Below are positions 48,401 to 58,362 of a stretch of 64,000 nt of DNA, in pieces. The notes beneath the pieces are model-generated. The model had not been told where the DNA came from. It saw only the letters and a program-made list of their open reading frames with translations, and searched no databases. Location of the stretch: contig OY723245.1 in assembly GCA_963210315.1 (NCBI GenBank), forward strand, positions 620,001 to 684,000, read 5' to 3'. This DNA is from Rhynchopus euleeides. Its lineage: Eukaryota; Euglenozoa; Diplonemea; Diplonemida; Diplonemidae. How positions within the stretch are numbered: the first letter of the stretch is position 1; each line of letters opens with the position of its first letter. The position numbers were made by a program, and so were the translations under genes.

Positions 48401-50623
48401 GATCTTCCGGATGTGATTCCCAAACAGGTTGAGGTACGCCACCTCCGCCAGGCCTGCGACATGCGTCGTCTTCTTGATGTGATCCGCATCGATCACAGAG
48501 ATCTTCGGCCTCTGCTTCGGAATAGGCGAGGAGGAGAGCAGCTCGCAGCTCAGCTCCCTGTCGCTCCCCACGATCGTATTGCACTGCGAGATGAAGGAGA
48601 GGAAGTAGTGCGCGTAGGACCGGATGTCCGTCGCATCCAGATCAGACTTTGTCGGAACAAGCTTGTTAATCACATCCTGCAACTCGTCGAGACGGTCATC
48701 CGTGGAGTAGTCAATCAGAACGCTGATGGGAAGGCGGGAGCTGGTGGCAGACGGATGCGGAACGTACATATACTCCACAAGGTATTCGGGGAGAATCACA
48801 CCGTGGTCAAAACAGAACCAGACCCGCTGTTTAGAGTCGCCTGGCTTCGCACGGTAGACACTCCCAACACTGCTGGAGTACTCCTTTCTCCGGATCTTCG
48901 CGGAGGAAGGTGCGTTGGCAGGCGAGATGATGGGGTCGAACCCAGGGCGGGTGTCTGCCTCGCTGCGCCACGCAGGGTCTGTTGCCCGCTCCTGGCAGCA
49001 CTTCCCGAGGAAGACCTTCACGATCAGGACACGCCCCATGATCCCATCCTGCGTGACGTTGGTCCCCGCGCTGGGCCCCAGCAGGCCCTGCTTGTAGAGC
49101 TTGATCAGCCTGTTCTGCTCGCAGAGGAACACAGAGTTTGTCAGGGGCACGCCCCCGTCTTTGCTTGCCCCTTCATACTCCTGTGGCGGGCGGAAGCCCG
49201 CCTCGATTGCGCTGGTCAGCTCTCCATGCAGCTCCGGGTCCTCACCATAGAAGAGATATTCCAGCGCCTTCTTGTAAGCCTGGTTGGAGGTGTCAACAAG
49301 CTGGTCCAGCCTGTCCTCAAACCTGTTCCGGAGGTATCGGTTGTGCAGCCGGGTGACCTTCGTGACCCGCACATCCTTGATGCCGAAGGGCTCGAAGTCG
49401 AGGGAGAAGAAGCGGGATTTGACAAGGTCAACACAGCTCTGGTACCACACGTCGGACTGCTTGCCCTCCTCCATCCGGATGTTCCCCCCTGTCTGCAGCT
49501 CCACCAGCAGCTTCGAGATGTTGTCCTGCGAGATGGTCTCAATCGTCTCCTTCATCGTGGTATACTTCCCGTCAATCTGATCCACCTCGCCGTACTTCTG
49601 CTGCGTGATCTGCCGCACCTGGGTCAGCTTCGCCTCCAACTCAGGGATTGGTATGCTGTCCGCATCGTCACCCGGGTATCGCCGCGCCTCGGCAATCTCC
49701 CTCTCCAGCTCCTTCGCCATCCGGATCAGCACATTGAGGGACAGGTTAACCTCCGACAGCTTGGCCTGCCTAAACTGCACCGCCTTCTTCACCAGGTTCC
49801 CCGTATTTCTCCGCAGCGTCTTAATCCGCATGTTGTAGTACATCTTCTTCTTGACGAAGGTCGCCTCCGCGAACTGGCGGTTCTCCTCTGTCACCGTGTT
49901 GTAATCCAGCACGTTCACTCTGGTGAGGTGATACAGAGTATACGTCTGGTAGTTGCACAGCTGGCAGATGGGGTTGTCACCGAAGTGGGGGTCGTTGAAG
50001 TACAGCGTTGTGAGATGCGGGAGGCGGTCGAGATGCGGGATTTCCCGGAACGACCCGATCTCATTCCCGCTGAGGTTCAGCTCCTCCAGCGCGGTGTTGG
50101 AGTCGAGGCTGTGCCCGATGGTGGTGATGCGGTTGCTCGCGACCCACAGCACCTTCAGATGCTTCAGCTTGTTGAGACCCTCCAGCGATGAGATGTTGTT
50201 TTCCTGCAGCCACAGGACCCTCAGATTCGTCAGCTTCCCAAGCCCCTCAATCTTCGACAGCTGGTTTGAATAGAGGTAAAGCTCTTTGAGTTTCGTGCAG
50301 TTCTGCAGGCCGGCGATCTGGGTGATGCAGTTTTCGTTCAACCAGAGGTACTCCAGGTTCACCATCGCGTCCAGCCCCTCGATAACCTGGACATCTTGAT
50401 GCATCACCTGCAGCTTGACAAGCCCGGGGAACCAGCTCACTGTGATCATATGCGGAAGACTTGTGAGGAACAGCTCCAACCCCTCCACCTTCTCGCGGTT
50501 GTTGACGAAGTCATCACGGCTCAGCCCGTTCTGATCGCAAATCTCTTGGATCAACGGATCCTGCCACGCGCTCGCCCCAATCCGCGCAAACTCCTGCGGG
50601 TTATTGCTGCCGCTGAGTGCCAT
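45421..50623 (-). CDS. LRRC9: LRRC9-like leucine-rich repeat protein, six exons
   Basis: Proposed exons: 50623-48047, 47969-47898, 47759-45960, 45771-45711, 45660-45564, 45532-45421; about 1572 aa (vertebrate LRRC9 is near 1450). Donors are all GTATGT or GTATGG and phases agree across every junction. Residues about 60-230 are SDS22-type LRRs (NLEYLWLNENCITQIAGLQN). They are followed by the family-specific cap NDPHFGDNPICQLCNYQT and MYYNMRIKTLRR, a helical region, then GGNIRMEEGKQSDVWYQSC and VWFCFDHGVILPEYLVEY, all colinear with animal LRRC9. A second LRR set spans residues about 730-855 and a third with at least 15 repeats fills exon 3. LRRC9 is conserved in ciliated organisms and thought to act in cilia (family knowledge). 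The three small 3' exons are less certain; the last intron would be only 31 bases. Confidence 0.9.
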
Positions 50624-52139
50624 CGCGCCCGGCTAACCCTCACCCCACCCCTCCCCCAACCAGGAGCGGAGGGGGGGGGCCGAGAGATTAGGGCTTGTGT
50701 CCCCCAACAAAACAGCAAGGGGGGGGAGAGGGGGGGGGGGCGGGGTGATGGTACACAGGTGGAACAGGAAAAAAAATGGCACAGCAAAGTATAATAGAAA
50801 CAGATCGAGAGTGGGGCTACTCAGAAGCCTCACAACCGCAATAAGGGTTGTGGTGGAGGCGGGTGTGTGTGTGTCCTCCAACGGTGCTCCGTCCGAACGG
50901 AAGATCGGACTTTTGGCACTTCCCCAAGAAGGTGGAGGTGGGTGGGATGAGAGGGGGGGTCGGCGGCGCAAGGGTGTAGTGTGTGTGTGTGTGTATGGCA
51001 CGGTGCGTGGGTGGAGAGAGAGAGGGGGGGAGGAGGGGAGGGAGGGATGCCTGAGTGGAAAGAAAAGGGAAGGAGGAGGAAGAGAGAGAGAGAGAGAGAG
51101 AGAGACGACAAAAAATATGTCACTCCCCCCCCTACCTCCCCCCCCCTCCCCTCTCTCTCTCTCTCACCCTCCCACCCTGCCCCCCCTTCCTCGACCACCA
51201 CCACCACCACCCAAAGGCGATAGCCGCCTTCAGCCACCTGTGTAGGGGGGTAATGGGTGTCGTGTCCAACACTGTCACAAAGATGCGTCTCAAAAGTTGA
51301 CCCGGCAAGACAATGCGTTGTGTGAGTGGGGGCGGGGGTGGGGGGGGGGGGTGGGAGGGGCGAGGGGCTGCCATCTGGCTTCACTTTGCAAAGGTATCCC
51401 CTGCTGATCACCGCCGCTCACACCTCAAAATAAAGCCACCCACCCCTCGGGGCTTTTGCATGCCTCTGAGGTGGGGAAATGTGGTGGTCGGCGTGCCGCT
51501 GCTACTGGCTAGGGGATAGGCAGCCCGGCAGCAGTGAGGCATGTGAACGAGAGGAGAAAGAGGGGGGGGGGGGCGGGGAAAGAGAGTCGATGCGAGAGTT
51601 GCAGCTGCTGCAACTCTCAAAGCAATACGGGGGAAAGACGATGTGTGTGATCTGTTTGAAGAGAAGGCGTTGCCGGTTGGGCTGCGCTCGATGCAAATAT
51701 ACACTGCTCACGCTAGTCTGTATCCACTTCAAATCAAATTTGAGGCAGATCTGGGGGAAAATCATCGCGGGGCTGAGATCACGGACCCTCAAGCACCTGA
51801 TGTGCACGGGAGAGCCGTCAAAGCGCGGTTTCATCCCAACGATCTCAAGAGAATGGGAGGGCGTGAGGGAGACGAAAGGTTTCGGGGGTTCTCCGAAAGG
51901 AAGAATGCCACCCACCCCTCCACCCCTGGCGTCAGGGCTGGGGGTGGCCTTCTTGCGAGCCAAAACAAATAAAACACGCAAAGATGGCACCTCGCGGCGG
52001 GGAGACAAAATGGTGTGGTGCACACCACATGATTGTTTTGCCCTAGGATTTGGCGGAGCTGCGGCGTCGGCGGTGGTGGCCGGAACCCAAAGGGGTTTGG
52101 CAAATCAGACAGCCATCCACACCACCTCACCCACCGGCT
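50624..52139. other. Spacer between LRRC9 and the gene at 52140
   Basis: About 1.5 kb of simple-sequence DNA: G runs at 50711-50740, a GA repeat at 51083-51104, CT repeat at 51151-51165, GGGGGTGGGGGGGGGGGTGG near 51335 and G12 near 51562. The stretch 51640-52000 is more complex, but its frames show no domain. Confidence 0.5.
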
Positions 52140-53027
52140 CTACGTGCCTGCAGGCAGGTGCGACGCCTGGCTGCGCCACACCGGGAGGGGGCCCCCTGCA
52201 TAGAGCTGCGGGATCACCACACGGTGCGGCATCACCGAAAACATCGCCTTGTCAGCCGTGACAGACTTGCCCCCCACAGACACAACAGCACCCTTCTTAC
52301 TCGCCAGCGTCATGTACAGCCCTGAGTACCCATCGACACGCAGGCTGCTGTAACCCCTGCCGCTGAGGATCGCATGCAGACGCCCCATAAAGGTGTGCTG
52401 CCGCAGCAGCGTCTCACGCAACGCGATGTTTCGCTCTCCCTCTGCCTCACCCTCTGCACTCTCCTCTGGGGGTGCGCCAGGCAGGAGGTCGGCGCAGCGG
52501 CAGATGTGGAGCGTCACGCGCAGCCCGCCCCGCTTCGCAAGCAGACCAGGCGTGGCGCCTGCCCTGTGCAGCTCCGGCACCAGCATGTCCGCAAAGGCGT
52601 CAGGGTTGTACCCCTTGCCGCTCCCGATCTTCCCGTTTGCCTCATGCGCAGCGATGTGGAGGTGGAGGGGGAGCTGCTGCTCGGAGGACACGGCATCGGC
52701 GTAGCAGGCCAGCTCGTGGCCCCCGCTGGGGCTGCCGAGGGAGCCGCACAGCAGCACCCTGGGGCAGACGCCCTTCGCCTTGGTGCTGAGGAGGAGCTGC
52801 ACGGTGGCCTCCCCGAGGGTGACCAGCTCGCGCAGCTGCGAGGCCCCGTCCGCCCCCGTGAGCTGCTCGGCGCAGAAGGGGACCACCACAAAGGAGCAGG
52901 CCCGCCCACATGCCCTCTTCGCAAGCGCCTTGTCGAGCTTCAGGGGCAGCGGAGCGGCATCACAGGAGGGCGGATCCATCTCCGCCTGGCGGGGTGGTGT
53001 AGTGGCAATAGTGGTGTACACTGGCAT
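52140..53027 (-). CDS. Unidentified 295-aa protein
   Basis: An open frame from an ATG at 53027 (MPVYTTIATTPPRQ); a second ATG at 52979 (MDPPSCDAAP) is also possible, and a CCGCCAG just before it could be an acceptor. Composition and codon use are like the other host genes. Visible blocks: ACSFVVVPFCAEQL, LGEATVQLLLST, PRVLLCGSLGSPSGGHELAC, LPLHLHIAAHEANGKIGSGK, GGLRVTLHICRCADLLPG, then an acidic linker and YSSLRVDGYSGLYMTLASK. It looks like a folded alpha/beta protein; I do not recognise the family. The last dozen residues may belong to an intron. Confidence 0.65.
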   Translation of the reverse strand: MPVYTTIATTPPRQAEMDPPSCDAAPLPLKLDKALAKRACGRACSFVVVPFCAEQLTGADGASQLRELVTLGEATVQLLLSTKAKGVCPRVLLCGSLGSPSGGHELACYADAVSSEQQLPLHLHIAAHEANGKIGSGKGYNPDAFADMLVPELHRAGATPGLLAKRGGLRVTLHICRCADLLPGAPPEESAEGEAEGERNIALRETLLRQHTFMGRLHAILSGRGYSSLRVDGYSGLYMTLASKKGAVVSVGGKSVTADKAMFSVMPHRVVIPQLYAGGPLPVWRSQASHLPAGT

Positions 53028-53757
53028 GGGAGGGGGGTCCCCCGGGATTGCCAGCACGCTACCCAAACAACTACAATACGACTTGTCGTGGTGGTGTATT
53101 GATAGGTGTTAGCGCTGCCGTGCAGTGGGTACAAAATAATGATGTCATGAAAAGCTCGTCGGGACAACACCATGCGGCAGCACGTCGTGTGGCAATGGAG
53201 ACTGGCATCCTCTGAGAGAATCCGTCGAGGACATACGCTGAACAAATGGCTAACTGTGGGTCGGCGGTGGGGGAAGTCGGTGCTGTGGGAGGGGGGGGTT
53301 GCGATCAGTGAGCCCGGCGGCATCGTTGCAAACCTATCTCCCCTTTTTAAGGCCTTTTTTCGATTATTTTTTGTGTGTTGCTGGGGTGGCATGCTTTAGA
53401 TCTGGCTTCGGCATTTGGTCTTCCTTCAGGCCTGTCGCTAACTTTTCAATTTTGGAGATTTGGTGGGTTGACGCTCCTGTTTTGGGGGGGGATCAGGGGG
53501 GAAAACACTAGGGGTCAATTTTTCTCGCGCGCGCTTCGCGCGCGCTCGTGTTGTTGCCAAATTTTCCCATCGGTGGACCACTAGGTGGGCACGGTGTGAG
53601 GCGCTGGGTTCCTTCCGTGGTTCCTCTCCCGCTCGCGCCGTCGGGTGCCGGAGGAAACCAAAAAATGGCTTTCGGGACCATGATTTCGACGCTGCCCCCT
53701 GATATGCCACGGCCGTCAAAGCGCAAGGACTTGGTTACTAGACGGGCACGCGAGATA
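53028..53757. other. Spacer with a GCGCGC hairpin
   Basis: No gene. CTCGCGCGCGC-TTC-GCGCGCGCTCG near 53523-53548 is similar to the hairpin at 26558, and both precede a pair of GC-rich modules. Confidence 0.5.
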
Positions 53758-53990
53758 GGGGGGCTGGGGGGCAGAGCCCCCCAGCCGCCGGAGGCCACGG
53801 TAGTGAACATCTGTTCATTGTGGGCGTACAGATTCTGTGTGAGTTGGCTGTGTCCCCCTGAGGCGACTGGAGTGGTTGGATTCCCTGACCCGGTGGGAAT
53901 CGAATGACTTGAGTACGAGACACACGCCACAGGGGGGTCTGGGGGGCGGAGCCCCCCAGCCGCCGGAGGCCACGGTAGTGATCATCTGTT
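53758..53990 (+). repeat. Paired GC-rich palindromic modules, pair 4
   Basis: Copies at about 53758-53815 and 53931-53990 with GGGGGGCGGAGCCCCCC-type hairpins and GCCACGGTAGTGAACATCTG. The linker contains GGGCGTACAGATTCTGTGTG, as in pairs 1 and 3. Confidence 0.78.
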
Positions 53991-54009
53991 CCTGCAAAAC
54001 CATACTCTC

Positions 54010-54275
54010 TTCGACGTCGACCCAGTGAAAGTGGGTTGACGCTTGGTCGACGCTTGGTGAGCGTCGACCCAGCGGGTCAACGCTAGGTTAGCGTCGACCC
54101 AGTGTAATAAATGGGTTGACGCTTGGTCCAGGCTTGAATGGCAACCCAGTTCCACTGGGTCGACGCTCCAAGCCTCGACCAAGCGTCAACCCAGTCCACT
54201 GGGTCGACGCTGGGTCGACGCTTTTTTATGGGGGGGGAAACCCAAAATCACTGGGTCGACGGTCGACGCTTAGCG
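54010..54275. repeat. Array of AGCGTCGACCC / GGGTCGACGCT palindromic half sites
   Basis: At least ten copies of GGGTCGACGCT, GGGTTGACGCTTGGTC or the complements in both orientations. It resembles the subterminal arrays of the CACGGTG elements but has no CACGGTG ends. Possibly a solo arm or a different small foldback. Confidence 0.7.
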
Positions 54276-55291
54276 ACATGCCTGGTCTTCCTTTGAGAAG
54301 AATTGGGGGGGGGGGGGTTAAATTGGGAATGCCATAGATGTACATCACACATGTCAGATGGCCCACTCACTAAACAATGTCTCCGAGCTTCTTGGGGTAC
54401 TTGGGGTTACTGGAAAATCTCCTCTGCAGTCCCTTGCAACATCATCAACGCTAGGATTTCTGTCACACGTGCAGTGTGATTGATAATGACGTCGATATCA
54501 CCGCCTCCTTTCCGTTTGAAAGTCCATCTCAGCCAGGCTGTTCAGTCCTTTTGGGAACGTTTGTTGGACCCGATTTTGACCCTCCAAACCTATAATCGGC
54601 ATGCAATGTACATCTATGGGATACACCCAAAAGAGTAAGCGAATCTCAAAAAAAATATGGGATTTTCGCCAAGAAAGGAAAACAAAATGGGGGATTTCAA
54701 AAACGTTGTTTTGTTTGGTTCGCTGGAATGGGAAGGATGGAAGGAGGAGGAGGGGGGGGGAAGAAACGAAAAAGAACCTCGCAACTCTCACACACCCCCC
54801 CCCCCAATGTTCGATACAACCGCATCCTCTTCGATCGACGCATGGCGACGGCCAAATTATCTGGCGTCCGAATCTGATCAACATCTCCATTCCTGAATGG
54901 CGCAGCAGAACAGTGCAACATCCTGCCTCACGAAGGTATAAACAACACGAAAAATCCATGGCGACGGGATGCCCAAATGGAGCAGCACAGATCTCCTGGG
55001 ATTTTACTGCTAAATTTATACTGCTCTGGACGTCTCACTTCCGACAGGCACGGCGAAGGGACATGGACGCACTCCGCTCTCGGGAGCGCACCTCCTGCCT
55101 CACTTGCCACCTGCAGCGCTGTGAAGAGACAGACAGAGGGCACAGACCGCCCACAGGAATAGACACCTTCACCTCCACCTCAAAACCCACCTCCCCCCCG
55201 TCACCATCCCTCCCGTTCTGCCGACACTAAGCCCGCATAACCGCAGGTGAACTGAAGGCACTGTGGCCGGAACAGGGCAATCAAGGAGGGT
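54276..55291. other. Spacer before the third poly-G element
   Basis: About 1 kb without a recognised gene; moderately AT-rich compared with its surroundings. An open plus-strand frame 54601-55230 has no domain and low-complexity ends. Confidence 0.4.
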
Positions 55292-55309
55292 GGGGGGGGG
55301 GGGGGGGGG

Positions 55310-56460
55310 TAGGGGGGGTCAAATGCCACCCTTTTACGTGGACAAACACGATTTTTCAAAAAACCGGCGCAGAGGCCCCAAAGCCCCCGTAAACCCTCCA
55401 AACCCCCCCAGATCGGTCCGGAAACCCATCGAACCCCACTTTTCCACCATTCCGGGCACCTCAGGTGCCCGAATTGGGGTACCTAAATTTTGTGCCACCG
55501 TTTGGTACCGTACAGTGCCACTGTGTGGGAGGTTGGAAAAGAAAATGCCCCAACACACCACATCTGAGGGTTGCAATGCATGTTGCTTGCCAACCACGTC
55601 ATCCGGTGGGTGTCAGGCGCTATGTAGGTGGCATTAGCCAGGTCTTCGATGTGTTCTGGCTTGTATATATACCTCCCTGCCACCATGCACCGGGAGGCTG
55701 CCTGTAGGTACGGAACAGTCCAGATGGTCGTGTGATTCCTGTGCAGCAGTGCTCCACAACCGGGATGTGTTGACAACGACTGTTGCAACACGAGCTGTAC
55801 ATTCCGGGAACACATGAAGTGCGCTGTCGTGGTACCCATTGTGCCAGAATTGGTAGTTGCTGCGGTCTACTTTGCCTGGCCCAAGAGCACTGGTACTGAA
55901 CGGTGCAATATGCGTGGCGAGGTGAATACAACGGAAGCGCGCAAAGTCAATACAGCTCTCGGATGGCGGGTGGTGGTGCCACTAGTGTGTGACGTTCACT
56001 CGAGGATACAACGCATCACAATGAATCAGCAACCGTGGACCGAGTACAATACGCTCTCTGTGGCTGGTGTGGGGGACAAAGGCAGTGCCTGTGCCGCAGG
56101 CAGGGAGGTATATATACAAGCCAGAACACATCGAAGACCTGGCTAATGCCACCTACATAGCGCCTGACACCCACCGGATGACGTGGTTGGCAAGCAACAT
56201 GCATTGCAACCCTCAGATGTGGTGTGTTGGGGCATTTTCTTTTCCAACCTCCCACACAGTGGCACTGTACGGTACCAAACGGTGGCACAAAATTTAGGTA
56301 CCCCAATTCGGGCACCTGAGGTGCCCGGAATGGTGGAAAAGTGGGGTTCGATGGGTTTCCGGACCGATCTGGGGGGGTTTGGAGGGTTTACGGGGGCTTT
56401 GGGGCCTCTGCGCCGGTTTTTTGAAAAATCGTGTTTGTCACCCCCATTTGACCCCCCCTA
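55310..56460. mobile_element. Poly-G-inserted foldback element (TAGGGGGGGTCAAATG ends)
   Basis: The left end TAGGGGGGGTCAAATG and right end CATTTGACCCCCCCTA are inverted. Arms of about 370 bases (55310-55684 and 56096-56460) are close to perfect complements, including GGTGCCCGAATTGGGGTACC and GGTTGCAATGCATGTTGCTT. The central 410 bases differ and hold an open plus-strand frame. G runs flank both ends (55292-55309, 18 G; 56461-56472, 12 G). Confidence 0.88.
55814..56146 (+). other. Open frame in the centre of the poly-G foldback element
   Basis: 110 codons starting MKCAVVVPIVPELVVAAVYF and continuing TEARKVNTALGWRVVVPL. It reads like protein and spans the only non-inverted part of the element, but no family is recognisable and it runs into the right arm. 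Confidence 0.3.
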
Positions 56461-56472
56461 GGGGGGGGGGGG

Positions 56473-58360
56473 TAGGGGGGGCTCCATTGCACTGGTCTGG
56501 ACTGTTCTGTACAATTCCCCCAGCCCCCTCCCCTCTGGGGTTGGGGTCGGTTCAGACTCAGTAACTGCACCTTCCGTTTAGTGTGCGTGAGGAACGCGGC
56601 TTTTATCTCGGAGGGGGGGGGGGGGGGGCAGTTCCTTCAGCACAGAGCGGAGACAAGCCAGCATCAGTCTGAGAAAGTTGACTGAAAGGTGGCTGAGGCC
56701 CGGGATGCTCGTTGTCTAGATTCCTCCAGAGCACCGATGGGTGCCGGTGTATTAGTGTCGGGGCGAAAGGAATCAGAGCGCTTCGTTGATTGAGGCATGC
56801 CGTTCGCACGGCAGGTGATGGCATGCGGTTTGCAATGCGATAGCAGCAACAGCCAGGGCTGGGCGAGGCACACACGCAACGTTGCATATCTTTTTGATTT
56901 TGATTTTGGCTTGCTCCGCGAATGGCGTCACAAAGAGGCGTGTATTGACGATTCCGCGATTTGCATCCCCCATGCAGTTATTTTCTTTTGTGGCTGCCGA
57001 TGCACCTCGGCACAGAAAAGTAATCCCCATCCTCCCTCTCTGAAAAAGACGGGCCGGCTAGATATTCATTTGGCACGACCACCCCCTCCCCCCCATTTCC
57101 TTTGATTTTGAGGCTACATTCAAGCCCGAGCTCTCGACGAACATAAAAAGGAAAAAAGAGTTTTGGCATGCGTGAGTAGCCGGCCAACCCCTGCGATATT
57201 TCTTTTTCCCTCCAATGCAGAAACACAAAGCTGCCCGGTGCAAACTATCGTTTCCATCCGCAGCCCAAGACGACGTATCGCTTTTCACTACGTTCTAACC
57301 TATCAGGGGATGCTGGGTGTGGGGATGGTGGTGGGAAAGCATCGGCGGTGCTGCGCCACCAGCCTTGGAGGGCGGCCGCACCACGAGCCCCACGTAGTCC
57401 CACGTTAATCGAGCCCCGAACACACAGGGGGCCAGATCTTGACAAAAAAGCACCACCCTTTCTCTCGCTAAAATAAACGCACGGCAAAATATCAAGGGGG
57501 GGGCGATCTGGCTTGCTGTCGTGATACATCGACCACCGATACCCCGAAGGGAGGCGCAGATCGTTGTACCCCCCCCACCTCTACGGGCGCCCAAGCGCCG
57601 GACACATTTTTATTGGAGTGTCGAAGATCACCCACTCACTCTGGGGGGGACCGCCTGGCTGCTCCTGAAAAACTCTGTTGCAAAAGATACAGTTTTTCAA
57701 AGCCGACAATACAGCACAGGCAAATCAGGCTGAGGGGGCGGGGGGGAGGGGGCCTGGATTAGATCCCGTGGATTCCCGGGGCTTTCGGGATCACACAGAT
57801 CACACAGCTTTCCCGCTTCGAGAAGGGGTGGGGGGTGGGGGGGAGAATCCTGCCCGAACCCCCCCCCCCTCCAGCCCAGCAGGAACAGTGCAACCCCTCA
57901 CCCGCCCTGCCCCGCCCCCCCTCCCCCGCCCGAGAGTACGCCACATCAACCCACGCACACGTCTCCTGCGGAGTGTGGTGTGCGAGAGTTGTGTTCAAGC
58001 TTCGCACAGCGTTTCCTTTGTTGTGTTTTGTACAATCAAATTCAAAAAAAAGAGTAATGTCAGGCACGTGACCGAACCTTCAGGGCCTCGTACAGTAGAA
58101 ACACGACATCCCTTAGCACAGTGCACGGCCGAACCAGCAAAACAGAAAAAAAATGGACACCTGAGCTGCGTGGGCGGGAATAGAAAATAGAGGGGGGGGG
58201 GGCGCAACTCCACACACCCGCCGACCCCAAATGCCATTGGTTGGGCACTCAGAAAGGCAGCCTTTTTTTTGGCTTGTGCTTGAAACAGCCTTCGCTGGTT
58301 CACAGGGGGTGGGTTTTTTTTTGTTGATTGTCGAGAGTGAAAGCAAAAGCAAGTCTCCCA
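56473..58360. other. Spacer between two mobile elements
   Basis: About 1.9 kb. No convincing gene on either strand. G runs at 56612-56628, 57731-57745 and 58191-58201; C run near 57861. Confidence 0.5.
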
Positions 58361-58362
58361 CA

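Noticed and set aside
47801-50191. A 796-codon open frame on the plus strand across LRRC9
   Set aside because: It is the antisense of the leucine-rich repeats; Leu/Val/Asp/Gln-rich repeats there mirror the LRR codons.
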